Positions 10,650 through 21,953 of a stretch of DNA of 64,000 nt are shown here, one piece after another. The DNA lies in contig CACSJR010000002.1 of assembly GCA_902706235.1 (NCBI GenBank), forward strand, positions 1-64,000, given 5' to 3'. The translations under genes were made by a program, and so were the position numbers. The DNA is from Citrobacter sp. 18056. GTDB lineage: Bacteria; Pseudomonadota; Gammaproteobacteria; Enterobacterales; Enterobacteriaceae. The notes below the pieces were generated by a model that worked only from the letters and a program-made list of their open reading frames with translations, ran no database searches and was not told the DNA's origin. How positions within the stretch are numbered: position 1 is the first letter of the stretch; each line of letters begins with the position of its first letter.

Positions 10650-10655
10650 TATAAT
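10650..10655 (+). promoter_or_regulatory. -10 element of the ravA-viaA promoter
   Basis: TATAAT preceded by C (CTATAATC) lies about 45 bp before the ravA start, with no good -35 at the usual distance. A strong -10 with preceding C and weak -35 fits sigma-S dependence, which is reported for E. coli ravA. The assignment to sigma-S is an inference. Confidence 0.55.
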
Positions 10656-10697
10656 CGCTTGATAGCTGGATAAATGGCGGAAGGACACCACTCTATT

Positions 10698-12194
10698 ATG
10701 GCGCAATCACACTTATTAGCAGAAAGAATTTCCCGACTCAGTCAGTCCCTTGAAAAGGGGCTTTTTGAGCGTAGTCACGCCATCCGTCTGTGCCTGCTGG
10801 CCGCGCTGAGCGGCGAAAGCGTGTTTCTGCTCGGTCCACCGGGGATAGCCAAAAGCCTCATCGCCCGCCGCCTCAAATTTGCCTTCCAACACGCCCGTGC
10901 CTTTGAATACCTGATGACCCGCTTCTCCACTCCGGAAGAAGTGTTTGGCCCGCTGTCGATTCAGGCGTTAAAAGATGAAGGGCGCTATGAGCGTTTAACC
11001 ACAGGCTATCTTCCGGAAGCCGAAATCGTGTTTCTGGATGAAATCTGGAAAGCGGGCCCGGCGATTCTGAATACCCTGCTGACCGCCATTAACGAACGCA
11101 GCTTTCGCAACGGTGCGCATGAAGAGAAAATCCCGATGCGCCTGCTGGTGGCCGCGTCTAACGAACTGCCGGAAGCCGACAGCAGCCTCGAAGCCTTATA
11201 TGACCGTATGCTGATTCGCCTGTGGCTCGACAAAGTGCAGGAAAAAAGCAATTTCCGCTCGTTGCTCATCAACCAGCACGATGAAAGTGCCAACCCGGTG
11301 CCAGAAAATCTACAGGTGACGGACGAAGAATTCAGGCAGTGGCAGGTAGATATTGGCGGCGTGAAGCTATCAGACAGCGTATTCGAGTTGGTTTATCAGC
11401 TGCGCCAGCAGCTCGACATGATGCCAAACGCACCGTATGTCTCCGATCGGCGCTGGAAAAAGGCTGTTCGTTTATTGCAGGCTTGCGCCTTTTTCAGCGG
11501 CCGCGACACCATTGCGCCTATCGATCTTATCCTGCTTAAAGACTGTCTGTGGCATGACGCCGAAAGCCGCAATCTGATGCAGCAACAGCTCGACATATTG
11601 ATGACCGGGCACGCCTGGCAGCAGCAGTCGATGCTCACCAAACTGGGGTCGATAACCCAGCGTCGGCTGCAGTTGAAGCAGCAACAGAGCGACAAAACTG
11701 CGCTAAAAGTGACGCGTCTGGGTGGCATGTTCAGCCGTAAGCCACATTACGAACTGCCGGATGAGGTGCAGTCCCCCACGCTGACGCTGCTGTTACAGCA
11801 GCCGCTGAAGCTGCATGACATGAACGTGGTTCACGTCACCCTGGAACGCCCGGCGCTCGTGCACTGGCTGGAGAAAGGCGGCGAAATTCGCGGCAAACTA
11901 AACGGTATCGGCTTTGCCCAGGTGCTAAATCTGGAAGTGGATACCAGCCTGCATCTGCTGGTTAGGGATGTCAGCCTGCAAGGCTCGCGTCTGGCCCTGC
12001 CGGGCAGTGCTACACCAGAGAACATGCCTGGGGAAATCAAACAGCAGCTGGATGCACTCGATGACGAGTGGCATCAGCAGCATACCCGCTTTAGCGAGCA
12101 GCAAAAATGCCTGTTCATACACGGTGACTGGTTAGGCAAAATTGAAGCCAGCCTGCAGGACGTCGGGGCGCAGATCAAACAGGCGCGGCAGTAA
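10698..12194 (+). CDS. ravA: MoxR-family AAA+ ATPase RavA
   Basis: A 498-residue AAA+ ATPase of the MoxR family. Walker A GPPGIAKS (about 46-53) and Walker [13 protein letters not shown] (about 107-118) are clear; the C-terminal third is the RavA-specific region. In E. coli RavA forms hexamers that bind the lysine decarboxylase LdcI/CadA and, with ViaA, affects respiratory complexes and aminoglycoside sensitivity. I chose the ATG at 10698 ([15 protein letters not shown]. coli length) over one at 10674, which lies very close to the likely transcript start. The stop overlaps the viaA start by 1 nt. Confidence 0.95.
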   Translation: MAQSHLLAERISRLSQSLEKGLFERSHAIRLCLLAALSGESVFLLGPPGIAKSLIARRLKFAFQHARAFEYLMTRFSTPEEVFGPLSIQALKDEGRYERLTTGYLPEAEIVFLDEIWKAGPAILNTLLTAINERSFRNGAHEEKIPMRLLVAASNELPEADSSLEALYDRMLIRLWLDKVQEKSNFRSLLINQHDESANPVPENLQVTDEEFRQWQVDIGGVKLSDSVFELVYQLRQQLDMMPNAPYVSDRRWKKAVRLLQACAFFSGRDTIAPIDLILLKDCLWHDAESRNLMQQQLDILMTGHAWQQQSMLTKLGSITQRRLQLKQQQSDKTALKVTRLGGMFSRKPHYELPDEVQSPTLTLLLQQPLKLHDMNVVHVTLERPALVHWLEKGGEIRGKLNGIGFAQVLNLEVDTSLHLLVRDVSLQGSRLALPGSATPENMPGEIKQQLDALDDEWHQQHTRFSEQQKCLFIHGDWLGKIEASLQDVGAQIKQARQ

Positions 12195-13645
12195 TGCTCA
12201 GCCTCGATACGCTTAATGTGATGCTGGCGGTCAGCGAGGAAGGGATGATCGAGGAGATGATCCTCGCACTGCTGGCCTCGCCACAGCTGGCGTTGTTTTT
12301 TGAAAAATTCCCGCGGCTGAAAAATGCGATCGCACAAGATATTCCCCGCTGGCGGGAAGCGCTAAAAGGCAGGCTGAAAGAGACGCAGGTTCCACAGGAT
12401 TTGAGCGATGAGGTGATGGCTTTTCAGCAGAGCCAGACGCTATCGACCACGCAGTTTACCGTTCAGCTTCCGCAAATCCTCACCCTGTTGCAGAAACTCC
12501 ATTCCCCGTTTGCCGCCCAGGCGCAGCAGCTGGTGGATAACAACGCGAGCTTTACCGCCGCGCTGCACACCCTGTTTTTACAGCGCTGGCGACTGAGTCT
12601 GGTGGTACAGGCCACCACGCTGAACCAGCAGTTGCTGGAAGATGAGCGCGAGCAGCTGTTGAGCGAAGTGCAGGAGCGCATGACTCTCAGCGGTCAGCTG
12701 GAACCGGTACTTGTAGAAAACGACAATTCCGCCGGACGACTCTGGGACATGAGTGAAGGCCAGCTCAAGCGCGGTGACTGGCAGCTGATTGTCAGATACG
12801 GCGATTTCCTCAGCGAACAACCGGAGCTGATGCGGCTGGCGGAGCAACTCGGACGCTCACGTGAGGCCAAATCGGTACCGAAAAAAGATTCACCGATGGA
12901 AACCTTCCGCACCCTGGTACGTGAACCCGCCACAGTGCCCGAACAGGTCGATGGCCTGCAACAAAGCGACGACATTCTGCGCCTTCTGCCGCCGGAGCTG
13001 GCGACGCTCGGCATTACTGAACTCGAATATGAGTTTTACCGCCGGCTGGTGGAGAAGCAACTGCTCACTTACCGACTGCACGGCGATGCGTGGCGGGAAA
13101 AACTCAGCGAACGCCCGGTGGTACATCAGGATTTCGACGAACAACCGCGCGGACCGTTTATCGTCTGCGTGGATACGTCAGGTTCAATGGGTGGGTTTAA
13201 CGAACAGTGTGCGAAGGCATTTTGCCTGGCGCTGATGCGCGTCGCACTGGCAGACAATCGCCGCTGTTTCATTATGCTTTTTGCCAGCGAAGTGGTGCGC
13301 TACGAGCTGACTGGCCCGCAGGGCCTGGAACAGGCGATCCGCTTTTTAAGCCAACGCTTTCGCGGTGGGACCGATATCGCCAGCTGCTTCCGCGCCATTA
13401 TCGAGCGGATGCAGGGCCCGGAATGGACCGATGCCGATGCGGTGGTCATTTCAGATTTCATCGCCCAGCGGCTGCCGGACGATGTGGTGAATAAGGTGGG
13501 AGAACTACAGCGCAAACATCTGCATCGCTTTCATGCAGTGGCGATGTCGCAGCACGGGAAACCCGGGATCATGCGCATCTTCGATCATATCTGGCGCTTT
13601 GATACCGGGCTTCGCAGCCGACTGCTGCGCCGCTGGAAACGCTGA
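12194..13645 (+). CDS. viaA: VWA-domain protein ViaA, partner of RavA
   Basis: A 483-residue protein with a helical N-terminal region and a C-terminal von Willebrand factor A domain. The metal-binding MIDAS motif DTSGSMGG is visible at about 329-336 and GGTD further on. It stimulates RavA ATPase activity in E. coli and the pair is genetically linked to the Nuo and Frd complexes. The ATG overlaps the ravA stop (TAATG), so translation is coupled. The stop is immediately adjacent to the stop of the convergent asnA, with no visible terminator. Confidence 0.95.
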   Translation: MLSLDTLNVMLAVSEEGMIEEMILALLASPQLALFFEKFPRLKNAIAQDIPRWREALKGRLKETQVPQDLSDEVMAFQQSQTLSTTQFTVQLPQILTLLQKLHSPFAAQAQQLVDNNASFTAALHTLFLQRWRLSLVVQATTLNQQLLEDEREQLLSEVQERMTLSGQLEPVLVENDNSAGRLWDMSEGQLKRGDWQLIVRYGDFLSEQPELMRLAEQLGRSREAKSVPKKDSPMETFRTLVREPATVPEQVDGLQQSDDILRLLPPELATLGITELEYEFYRRLVEKQLLTYRLHGDAWREKLSERPVVHQDFDEQPRGPFIVCVDTSGSMGGFNEQCAKAFCLALMRVALADNRRCFIMLFASEVVRYELTGPQGLEQAIRFLSQRFRGGTDIASCFRAIIERMQGPEWTDADAVVISDFIAQRLPDDVVNKVGELQRKHLHRFHAVAMSQHGKPGIMRIFDHIWRFDTGLRSRLLRRWKR

Positions 13646-14638
13646 TTACAGCAGAGAGGCAACGCTATCGCGGACCTGCTGTGGCCAGACGCCACACTGC
13701 ACCTGACCGATATGTGGCAGTTGTAACAGCAGCATGGTCAAACGTGACTGGCCAATGCCGCCACCGACAGTCTGCGGCATTTCACCTTTGAGCAGCGCCT
13801 GGTGCCACTCGAGCTGCAGACGATCGTCATCCCCAGTGAGTGCTAACTGACGTTTCAGCGCTTCGGCATCCACGCGGATCCCCATTGATGAGATCTCAAA
13901 CGCATCTTCCAGGACCGGGTTCCACACCAGAATGTCGCCGTTGAGGCCAGACAGCCCGGTTTCACTCTGAGTGCTCCAGTCATCATAATCCGGCGCACGC
14001 ACGTCATGGCGTGCCCCGTCCGACAATTTGCCGCCAATCCCCATCAGGAACACCGCGCCGAACTCTTTGGCGATGGCGCGCTCGCGGCCTTTGGCATCCA
14101 GACCCGGATAACGGGTCAATAATTCTTCGCTGTGCACAAAGTGGATCTGTTCTGGCAGGAACGGTGCCAGACCAAATTCTTTGCTGACTGCGGCCTCAGT
14201 GGCTTTGATCCCGGCGTAAATGGCTTCAACCGTCGCTTTTAGCGTAGCGGTGTGGCGCTCGCCGTCGCCCATTACGCGTTCCCAGTCCCACTGGTCAACG
14301 TAAACGGAATGGATAGCCGAGAGGCGGTCTTCATCGGGGCGAAGGGCTTTCATGTGCGTGTAGAGCCCTTCGCCCGCGCTGAAGTCGTGTTGTCCCAGCG
14401 TCTGGCGCTTCCACTTCGCGAGGGAGTGAACCACCTCAAACTGGGCGTCTGGCAGGTTTTTCACTTTTACCTGTACCGCTTTTTCGCAACCAGAAAGGTT
14501 GTCCTGAGTGCCATCACCCACGCGGCTTAAGATCGGCGCCTGAACTTCAATGAGTCCAAGTCTGTCTTCGAGCTCACGGGAAAAATGGGACTTTACGAAA
14601 CTGATCTGGCGTTGTTTTGCGATGTAAGCGGTTTTCAT
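13646..14638 (-). CDS. asnA: Aspartate--ammonia ligase (asparagine synthetase A)
   Basis: A 330-residue cytoplasmic enzyme that makes asparagine from aspartate, ammonia and ATP via an aspartyl-adenylate. It belongs to the class II aminoacyl-tRNA-synthetase-like fold; the C-terminal [14 protein letters not shown] is the class II motif 3 segment. Length equals E. coli AsnA. It is divergent from asnC, and in E. coli AsnC activates asnA when asparagine is low. It ends back to back with viaA. Confidence 0.97.
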   Translation of the reverse strand: MKTAYIAKQRQISFVKSHFSRELEDRLGLIEVQAPILSRVGDGTQDNLSGCEKAVQVKVKNLPDAQFEVVHSLAKWKRQTLGQHDFSAGEGLYTHMKALRPDEDRLSAIHSVYVDQWDWERVMGDGERHTATLKATVEAIYAGIKATEAAVSKEFGLAPFLPEQIHFVHSEELLTRYPGLDAKGRERAIAKEFGAVFLMGIGGKLSDGARHDVRAPDYDDWSTQSETGLSGLNGDILVWNPVLEDAFEISSMGIRVDAEALKRQLALTGDDDRLQLEWHQALLKGEMPQTVGGGIGQSRLTMLLLQLPHIGQVQCGVWPQQVRDSVASLL

Positions 14639-14716
14639 TATTTTTACTCCTGTCCTGTTGCCATTGATTAAGCAACAGAATGCAGGGGTAATTCAATAAT
14701 CAACAAACAAAAAGCC

Positions 14717-14746
14717 GCTTCGTATTTTGATTCGTCAAAATGAAGC
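14717..14746. promoter_or_regulatory. Palindrome between asnA and asnC, candidate AsnC site
   Basis: An inverted repeat GCTTC-gt-ATTTTGA-ttcg-TCAAAAT-GAAGC lies in the middle of the 149-bp divergent gap. Lrp/AsnC-family proteins bind AT-rich dyads of this kind, so it is a reasonable AsnC operator. Assignment is by position and symmetry only. Confidence 0.55.
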
Positions 14747-14787
14747 GCTAAAATAGAGTGAATCATCAAACATCATAAGAAAATCCA

Positions 14788-15246
14788 ATGGAAAATTATC
14801 AGATCGACAATCTCGACCGCGGCATTCTCGAGGCATTAATGGCCAATGCGCGTACCGCCTATGCCGAACTGGCCAAACAATTTGGCGTCAGCCCCGGCAC
14901 TATCCATGTGCGCGTCGAGAAAATGAAGCAAGCGGGGGTAATCACTGGCGCACGCATCGACGTGAACCCGAAACAGCTCGGCTACGATGTCTGCTGTTTT
15001 ATCGGCATTATTCTAAAAAGCGCGAAAGATTACCCCTCCGCGCTGGCGAGACTCGAAAGCCTCGACGAAGTCACCGAGGCGTATTACACCACCGGCCACT
15101 ACAGCATCTTTATTAAGGTGATGTGCCGCTCGATCGACGCCCTCCAGCAGGTACTTATCAACAAGATCCAAACAATCGATGAAATTCAGTCCACCGAGAC
15201 GCTTATCTCCCTGCAGAACCCGATCATGCGGACCATCCGCCCGTGA
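14788..15246 (+). CDS. asnC: Lrp-family regulator AsnC
   Basis: A 152-residue Lrp/AsnC-family regulator. The N-terminal helix-turn-helix spans about residues 22-42 (AELAKQFGVSPGTIHVRVEK); the C-terminal alpha-beta sandwich is the RAM domain that binds asparagine in E. coli. It activates asnA and represses itself. It lies between asnA and mioC; in E. coli its transcripts may continue through mioC towards oriC. Confidence 0.97.
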   Translation: MENYQIDNLDRGILEALMANARTAYAELAKQFGVSPGTIHVRVEKMKQAGVITGARIDVNPKQLGYDVCCFIGIILKSAKDYPSALARLESLDEVTEAYYTTGHYSIFIKVMCRSIDALQQVLINKIQTIDEIQSTETLISLQNPIMRTIRP

Positions 15247-15337
15247 TCGGGCATTTTAATCCCACACCTTTCCACAGGTAGATCCCAGCTCACACACAGC
15301 GTACAATGTGTCACTCAGGAATTATGGGGTGGACTTC

Positions 15338-15778
15338 ATGGCAGACATTACACTGATCAGTGGTAGTACGCTTGGCGGTGCCGAGTACGTTGCTGAACAT
15401 CTGGCAGAAAAGCTGGAAGACGCGGGTTATTCCACTGAAACGCTGCATGGCCCCCTGCTTGAAGATCTGAATAAAGGTGGAATCTGGCTGCTGGTCAGCT
15501 CTACGCACGGTGCCGGTGACATCCCGGATAATCTTGTTCCTTTATATGAAGCAATAAAGGAAGAGAAACCTGACCTCTCCGCCGTACGTTTTGGTTCGGT
15601 CGGAATTGGCAGCCGTGAATATGACACTTTCTGCGGGGCGATCGACAAAATCGATAACGAACTGCTCGCCTGCGGAGCCAAACAGATTGGCGAAACGCTG
15701 AAGATCAACATCCTCGATCATGATATTCCTGAAGATCCGGCTGAAATTTGGCTCGGATCCTGGATAAATTTGCTCTGA
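15338..15778 (+). CDS. mioC: Flavodoxin-like protein MioC
   Basis: A 146-residue flavodoxin. The FMN phosphate-binding loop is SGSTLGGAEY (about 8-17) and a second FMN loop is SSTHGAGDIPDN. In E. coli it supports biotin synthase activity. The frame is open from 15308, but the ATG at 15338 gives the E. coli start MADITLISGSTLGG. Transcription runs directly into oriC. Upstream, CTTTCCACA near 15269 is a degenerate DnaA box; DnaA represses mioC in E. coli. Confidence 0.95.
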   Translation: MADITLISGSTLGGAEYVAEHLAEKLEDAGYSTETLHGPLLEDLNKGGIWLLVSSTHGAGDIPDNLVPLYEAIKEEKPDLSAVRFGSVGIGSREYDTFCGAIDKIDNELLACGAKQIGETLKINILDHDIPEDPAEIWLGSWINLL

Positions 15779-15803
15779 GTTTTGTAAAGATCGGCGTTTT
15801 TTT

Positions 15804-15812
15804 TGTGTATAA
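15804..15812 (-). promoter_or_regulatory. DnaA box R4 (TTATACACA)
   Basis: The plus strand TGTGTATAA is TTATACACA on the minus strand, at the mioC-proximal edge where E. coli has the high-affinity R4 box TTATCCACA. The C-to-A change makes it identical to R2. Confidence 0.85.
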
Positions 15813-15842
15813 CTCTGGTTAAAAGCACTGATCAACCGGTAG

Positions 15843-15851
15843 TTATCCCAA
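15843..15851 (+). promoter_or_regulatory. Degenerate DnaA box R3 (TTATCCCAA)
   Basis: It lies in the place of E. coli R3 and in the opposite orientation to R1, R2 and R4, followed on the minus strand by the conserved ACTACCGGTTGATC. It differs from TTATCCACA at two positions, consistent with a weak site. Confidence 0.65.
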
Positions 15852-15877
15852 GCATAAGGTTTGGTTAGTTTTTGAGT

Positions 15878-15886
15878 TGTGTATAA
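15878..15886 (-). promoter_or_regulatory. DnaA box R2 (TTATACACA)
   Basis: TTATACACA on the minus strand within GGGTTATACACAACTC, identical in context to E. coli R2. Confidence 0.9.
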
Positions 15887-15983
15887 CCCTTCATTTTGAT
15901 CCCAGCTTATACGGACCAGGATCACCGATCATTCACAGGCAGTGATCCTTCTTAAGCCTATGATCTCAAAAGCCGGATCCACC

Positions 15984-15992
15984 TTATCCACA
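15984..15992 (+). promoter_or_regulatory. DnaA box R1 (TTATCCACA)
   Basis: A perfect consensus DnaA box in the position of E. coli R1, beside the duplex unwinding element. It is the only perfect TTATCCACA in this origin. Confidence 0.93.
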
Positions 15993-16005
15993 GAAAATGG
16001 CGATC

Positions 16006-16048
16006 CTAATAAGAGATCACAATAAAACAGATCTCTAAATAAAAGATC
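16006..16048 (-). other. DNA unwinding element: three AT-rich 13-mers
   Basis: On the minus strand three GATC-headed 13-mers are seen: GATCTCTTATTAG (16006-16018), GATCTGTTTTATT (16021-16033) and GATCTTTTATTTA (16036-16048). They correspond to the R, M and L 13-mers where DnaA-ATP opens the duplex. The L copy differs slightly from the E. coli sequence. Confidence 0.92.
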
Positions 16049-16161
16049 TTCTATTAAATACCCAGGATCCCAGGTGCTTTCTCCAACAGCCAAAGTTGAG
16101 TAGAATCCACGGCCCGGGCTTCAATCACTTTTCAAACCGCTTTCAAGCGAGGCAGACCACC

Positions 16162-18051
16162 ATGTTTTATCAGGATCCTTTTGACGTCATCATCATTGGC
16201 GGGGGTCATGCAGGCACTGAGGCCGCGATGGCCGCTGCACGTATGGGTCAGCAAACCCTGCTGTTGACACACAATATCGACACGCTGGGACAGATGAGCT
16301 GTAACCCGGCTATTGGCGGCATTGGGAAAGGACACCTGGTAAAAGAAGTGGATGCACTCGGCGGGCTGATGGCAAACGCTATCGACCATGCGGGCATCCA
16401 GTTTAGGATACTAAACGCCAGCAAGGGCCCTGCCGTTCGGGCCACCCGTGCTCAGGCCGATCGTGTGTTGTATCGGCAGGCCGTACGCACCGCACTGGAG
16501 AATCAACCGAACCTAACTCTCTTCCAGCAGGCGGTTGAAGATCTGATCGTCGAAAACGATCGGGTTGTGGGCGCAGTTACTCAGATGGGCCTGAAGTTCC
16601 GTGCCAAAGCCGTGGTGTTAACCGTCGGGACATTCCTCGATGGCAAAATTCACATTGGTCTGGATAACTACAGCGGTGGCCGTGCTGGCGATCCGCCTTC
16701 TATCCCACTGTCTCGCCGGCTGCGTGAATTGCCGCTGCGCGTCAGCCGCCTGAAAACAGGTACACCGCCGCGCATTGATGCCCGTACCATCGATTTCAGC
16801 GTTCTGGCTCAACAGCATGGCGACAACCCGATGCCGGTGTTCTCGTTCATGGGCAATACGGCACAGCACCCACGTCAGGTACCGTGTTACATCACGCATA
16901 CCAACGAAAAAACCCATGACGTAATTCGCAATAACCTCGATCGTAGCCCAATGTACGCAGGCATCATCGAAGGGATTGGCCCACGCTATTGCCCGTCGAT
17001 TGAAGACAAAGTGATGCGCTTTGCCGATCGCAACCAGCACCAGATTTTCCTTGAGCCGGAAGGGCTGACCTCCAACGAAATTTACCCGAATGGTATCTCC
17101 ACCAGCCTGCCATTCGACGTGCAGATGCAGATCGTCCGTTCCATGCACGGCATGGAAAATGCGAAGATCGTGCGTCCTGGCTATGCCATTGAATATGATT
17201 TCTTTGATCCACGTGACCTGAAGCCGACGCTGGAAAGCAAATACATTCAGGGTCTGTTCTTTGCAGGACAGATCAACGGCACCACTGGTTACGAAGAAGC
17301 AGCCGCACAGGGCCTGTTGGCCGGTCTCAACGCTGCACGCTGTTCTGCGGACAAAGACGGTTGGGCACCGCGTCGCGATCAGGCTTACCTCGGTGTGCTG
17401 GTGGACGACCTTTGCACCCTCGGAACTAAAGAACCGTACCGCATGTTCACTTCCCGAGCGGAATATCGCCTGATGCTGCGCGAAGACAACGCCGATCTGC
17501 GCCTGACCGAACAGGGTCGCGAGCTGGGTCTGGTGGATGATGAACGCTGGGCGCGTTACAACGAGAAGCTGGAATGCATCGAACGCGAGCGTCAGCGTCT
17601 GAAAACGACCTGGGTTAACCCAATAGCGGCATCTGTCGAAGAAGTAAACGCTCATCTGACGGCGCCGCTTTCACGTGAAGCCAGCGGAGAAGACCTGCTG
17701 CGTCGCCCGGAAATGACTTACGAACAGCTGGTTCAGCTGTCGCCGTTTGCGCCGGGTCTGGACGATCATCAGGCCGCTGAGCAGGTGGAGATCCAGGTTA
17801 AATACGAAGGTTATATCGCCCGTCAGCAGGATGAGATCGAGAAGCAGCAACGCAATGAGAACACGATATTGCCTGCTACACTTGATTATCGCCAGGTTTC
17901 AGGACTGTCTAACGAAGTGATCGCCAAGCTTAACGATCACAAACCTTCCTCTATAGGTCAGGCTTCACGCATTTCTGGCGTTACCCCTGCAGCCATTTCC
18001 ATTCTATTGGTCTGGCTGAAAAAGCAGGGCTTGCTGCGCCGCAGCGCTTAA
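16162..18051 (+). CDS. mnmG: tRNA uridine-5-carboxymethylaminomethyl synthesis enzyme MnmG
   Basis: A 629-residue FAD-dependent enzyme that with MnmE installs the cmnm5 group on wobble U34 of several tRNAs. The N-terminal FAD-binding motif [17 protein letters not shown] starts at about residue 13; the conserved [16 protein letters not shown] and the GCT-type [13 protein letters not shown] follow. The frame is open from 16096, but ATG 16162 gives the E. coli N terminus [15 protein letters not shown]. It reads away from oriC, and in E. coli its transcription influences origin firing. Confidence 0.97.
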   Translation: MFYQDPFDVIIIGGGHAGTEAAMAAARMGQQTLLLTHNIDTLGQMSCNPAIGGIGKGHLVKEVDALGGLMANAIDHAGIQFRILNASKGPAVRATRAQADRVLYRQAVRTALENQPNLTLFQQAVEDLIVENDRVVGAVTQMGLKFRAKAVVLTVGTFLDGKIHIGLDNYSGGRAGDPPSIPLSRRLRELPLRVSRLKTGTPPRIDARTIDFSVLAQQHGDNPMPVFSFMGNTAQHPRQVPCYITHTNEKTHDVIRNNLDRSPMYAGIIEGIGPRYCPSIEDKVMRFADRNQHQIFLEPEGLTSNEIYPNGISTSLPFDVQMQIVRSMHGMENAKIVRPGYAIEYDFFDPRDLKPTLESKYIQGLFFAGQINGTTGYEEAAAQGLLAGLNAARCSADKDGWAPRRDQAYLGVLVDDLCTLGTKEPYRMFTSRAEYRLMLREDNADLRLTEQGRELGLVDDERWARYNEKLECIERERQRLKTTWVNPIAASVEEVNAHLTAPLSREASGEDLLRRPEMTYEQLVQLSPFAPGLDDHQAAEQVEIQVKYEGYIARQQDEIEKQQRNENTILPATLDYRQVSGLSNEVIAKLNDHKPSSIGQASRISGVTPAAISILLVWLKKQGLLRRSA

Positions 18052-18064
18052 CTTATCGAATTAT

Positions 18065-18128
18065 GCCCGGTGGCGCAGCGCTTACCGGGCCTGCAATGTA
18101 GGCCGGATAACGCGAAGCTGCCATCCGG
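18065..18128. repeat. REP/BIME pair between mnmG and rsmG
   Basis: Two adjacent imperfect palindromes: GCCCGGTGGC...TTACCGGGC (18065-18090) and GGCCGGATAA...CCATCCGG (18101-18128), separated by CTGCAATGTA. Sequence and layout are those of enterobacterial REP elements in a BIME. It fills the gap between the two cotranscribed genes and could stabilise the upstream mRNA. Confidence 0.88.
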
Positions 18129-18154
18129 AAAATTATCGCCAACAGGTATTTACC

Positions 18155-18778
18155 GTGCTTAACAAACTCTCTCGTCTGCTCGAAGAAGCAGGTATTTCGT
18201 TGTCCGATCACCAGCAACAACAGCTGGTGGCTTACGTCGAACTGCTCCACAAATGGAATAAAGCGTACAACCTGACTTCTGTACGCGATCCGAACGAGAT
18301 GCTGGTGCGTCATATTCTCGACAGCATTATCGTTGCACCTCATTTGCAAGGAACGCGTTTCATTGATGTGGGAACCGGCCCGGGTTTACCGGGGATCCCG
18401 CTGGCGATTGTCCTGCCGCAGGCGCAATTCACTCTGCTGGACAGTCTCGGCAAGCGCGTACGCTTCCTGCGCCAGGTGCAGCACGAGCTGAAACTCGATA
18501 ACGTTACTCCTGTGCAAAGCCGCGTGGAGGAATTCCCGGCAGAGCCGCCATTTGATGGTGTTATCAGCCGCGCATTTGCGTCCCTGACCGATATGGTGAA
18601 CTGGTGTCACCACCTGCCAGGCGAGCATGGACGGTTCTTTGCGCTAAAGGGCCTGGTGCCTGAAGATGAAATTGCTCACCTGCCTGCGGAATTCACGGTG
18701 GAAGAGATTGTTCAGCTTAAGGTTCCGCAGCTTGAAGGTGAGCGTCATCTGGTCAAAATTAAGCGATCAAAAGTTTAA
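18155..18778 (+). CDS. rsmG: 16S rRNA (guanine-527-N7)-methyltransferase RsmG
   Basis: A 207-residue SAM-dependent Rossmann methyltransferase that makes m7G527 in 16S rRNA; loss gives low-level streptomycin resistance in E. coli. The SAM-binding motif [17 protein letters not shown] lies at about residues 69-85. The start is GTG at 18155, as in E. coli, with ACAGG upstream. It lies downstream of mnmG across a REP pair and is followed by a terminator at 18835. Confidence 0.96.
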   Translation: MLNKLSRLLEEAGISLSDHQQQQLVAYVELLHKWNKAYNLTSVRDPNEMLVRHILDSIIVAPHLQGTRFIDVGTGPGLPGIPLAIVLPQAQFTLLDSLGKRVRFLRQVQHELKLDNVTPVQSRVEEFPAEPPFDGVISRAFASLTDMVNWCHHLPGEHGRFFALKGLVPEDEIAHLPAEFTVEEIVQLKVPQLEGERHLVKIKRSKV

Positions 18779-18834
18779 TCTTTATCAAATAATGTGAAGT
18801 TTCACCGACGTACAAAGTGTTAAAACGGGGTGGT

Positions 18835-18885
18835 AAAAGCAGTGATACGTTCAGTTACATTTAACGCAACGGTCACTGCTTTTTT
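18835..18885 (+). terminator. Terminator downstream of rsmG
   Basis: A perfect 11-bp stem AAAAGCAGTGA / TCACTGCTTTT encloses a 27-nt loop that itself holds CGTT...AACG, and ends in a run of T. It separates mnmG-rsmG from the atp operon. Confidence 0.8.
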
Positions 18886-19276
18886 GCATTTTATTCACAT
18901 TTCAATATTTGCTTGCCCGATAAAATAGTCAACCACGAAAATATCAGCCTGCTAAAAATCGGCATTGTTAACCGTATTTGAATGTTAAATGTTTATTAAA
19001 AATGTCAATAAAAGGTTTTTGTGGTGTATGGGGCTGTTTTAAAAATAATCTGTTATTTTTGTTATTGAATTCAGAAAGATGAATTCTATGAATTTTTTCT
19101 ATGCGCATTTTCGATAGCCGTGAGAATGTTTTTTTTGTGATCGAATGCACGCTTTTATGCGCCGTTTTTCGCGTTGTTTGCAGTTTTGCCCGATTGTTCA
19201 CACTTTCGCGAAAAGTTGAAAAACAGTGCTGTCGAAAAAAATTTAAACATTTATTCACCTTTTCGCTACTTATTGT

Positions 19277-19304
19277 TTGAATTAACGGGGCGTCACCGTA
19301 TAAT
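19277..19304 (+). promoter_or_regulatory. Main atp operon promoter
   Basis: TTGAAT (19277-19282), a 16-bp spacer and TATAAT (19299-19304) form a strong sigma-70 promoter about 85 bp before atpI. The 390 bp between the rsmG terminator and this promoter are AT-rich; I see no convincing gene there. Confidence 0.8.
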
Positions 19305-19393
19305 TTGTCCGCTTTTTGAAGCTTGACTCAGAGCGTCAAAGAACGTTTTATACGACACGCGGCATACCTCGAAGGGAGCAGGAGTAAAACGTG

Positions 19394-20598
<1,205 letters not shown>

Positions 20599-20629
20599 TT
20601 CTTTACCAACACTACTACGTTTTAACTGA

Positions 20630-20898
<269 letters not shown>

Positions 20899-20922
20899 TA
20901 AATTTTTAAGAGGTATTGTGCT

Positions 20923-21393
20923 GTGAACATGAACGCAACAATCCTCGGCCAGGCCATCGCGTTTATTCTCTTTGTCTGGTTCTGCATGAAGTACGTATGG
21001 CCGCCATTAATGGCAGCCATCGAGAAGCGTCAGAAAGAAATTTCTGACGGTTTGGCTTCCGCAGAACGCGCTAAGAAAGATTTGGACCTTGCACAGGCCA
21101 ACGCGACCGACCAGCTGAAAAAAGCCAAAGCGGAAGCCCAGGTGATCATTGAACAGGCAAACAAACGCCGTTCTCAGATCATGGACGAAGCGAAGGTTGA
21201 AGCAGAACAGGAACGAAGCAAAATCGTTGCCCAGGCGCAGGCTGAAATCGACGCCGAGCGTAAGCGTGCTCGCGAAGAACTTCGCAAGCAGGTCGCGATT
21301 CTGGCTGTTGCTGGTGCCGAGAAGATCATCGAACGTTCCGTGGATGAAGCTGCTAACAGCGACATCGTGGATAAACTTGTCGCTGAACTGTAA
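20923..21393 (+). CDS. atpF: ATP synthase F0 subunit b
   Basis: A 156-residue peripheral-stalk subunit: one N-terminal membrane helix (about residues 5-25) followed by a long charged amphipathic helix rich in Ala, Glu, Lys and Arg that dimerises as a coiled coil and binds delta at its C terminus. The start is GTG at 20923 ([10 protein letters not shown]), as in E. coli. Next gene atpH follows after 14 nt. Confidence 0.98.
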   Translation: MNMNATILGQAIAFILFVWFCMKYVWPPLMAAIEKRQKEISDGLASAERAKKDLDLAQANATDQLKKAKAEAQVIIEQANKRRSQIMDEAKVEAEQERSKIVAQAQAEIDAERKRAREELRKQVAILAVAGAEKIIERSVDEAANSDIVDKLVAEL

Positions 21394-21407
21394 GGAGGGA
21401 GGGGCTG

Positions 21408-21941
21408 ATGTCTGAATTTGTAACGGTAGCTCGCCCCTACGCCAAAGCAGCTTTTGACTTTGCGGTCGAAAACCAACGCGTAGATAGCTGGCAGGATATG
21501 CTGTCGTTTGCCGCCGAGGTCACGAAAAACGATCACATGGCAGAGTTACTTTCTGGCGCTCTTGCGCCGGAAACGCTCGCAGATGCGTTTATCGCTATCT
21601 GTGGTGAGCAGCTGGACGCCAGCGGCCAGAACCTGATTCGGGTTATGGCTGAAAACGGTCGTCTGAAGGCGCTCCCGGATGTTCTCGAGCAGTTCGCGCA
21701 TTTACGCGCGCTGAGTGAAGCGACAGCAGAAGTCGAAGTGACTTCCGCAACGGCACTGAGTGACGAACAGCTCGCGAAAATCTCTGCCGCGATGGAAAAA
21801 CGTCTGTCACGCAAAGTTAAGCTGAATTGCAAAATCGATAAGTCTGTAATGGCAGGCGTCATCATCCGCACGGGTGATACGGTCATTGATGGTAGCGTAC
21901 GCGGCCGTCTTGAACGCCTTGCAGACGTATTGCAGTCTTAA
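21408..21941 (+). CDS. atpH: ATP synthase F1 subunit delta
   Basis: A 177-residue soluble subunit linking the b-dimer stalk to the top of the alpha-beta hexamer. The N-terminal helical bundle begins with the typical [14 protein letters not shown]; the C-terminal part has the family segment [20 protein letters not shown]. Strong GGAGGGAGG Shine-Dalgarno precedes the ATG. Confidence 0.98.
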   Translation: MSEFVTVARPYAKAAFDFAVENQRVDSWQDMLSFAAEVTKNDHMAELLSGALAPETLADAFIAICGEQLDASGQNLIRVMAENGRLKALPDVLEQFAHLRALSEATAEVEVTSATALSDEQLAKISAAMEKRLSRKVKLNCKIDKSVMAGVIIRTGDTVIDGSVRGRLERLADVLQS

Positions 21942-21953
21942 GGGGACTGGAGC

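Larger units (their letters stand above)
15779..16075. other. Chromosomal replication origin oriC
   Basis: The mioC-mnmG gap holds the standard enterobacterial origin. Reading on the minus strand it has three AT-rich 13-mers next to mnmG, then DnaA boxes R1, R2, R3 and R4 towards mioC, and about 13 GATC sites for Dam and SeqA. The order and spacing match E. coli oriC. Segments between R1 and R2 and between R2 and R3 are where IHF and Fis bind in E. coli; I did not assign exact sites here. The stretch 16076-16161 is the mnmG upstream region. Confidence 0.96.

Noticed and set aside
18065-18128. CRISPR-like repeats
   Set aside because: The palindromes here, at 28181-28249 and at 50297-50330 are REP/BIME or terminator sequences. 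There is no regular repeat-spacer array or cas gene anywhere in the window.
18968-19258. A 96-codon minus-strand ORF in the rsmG-atpI gap
   Set aside because: It is AT-rich and rich in Lys, Asn and Phe as random AT DNA would give, has no Shine-Dalgarno or family resemblance that I can see, and lies in the atp promoter-upstream region.
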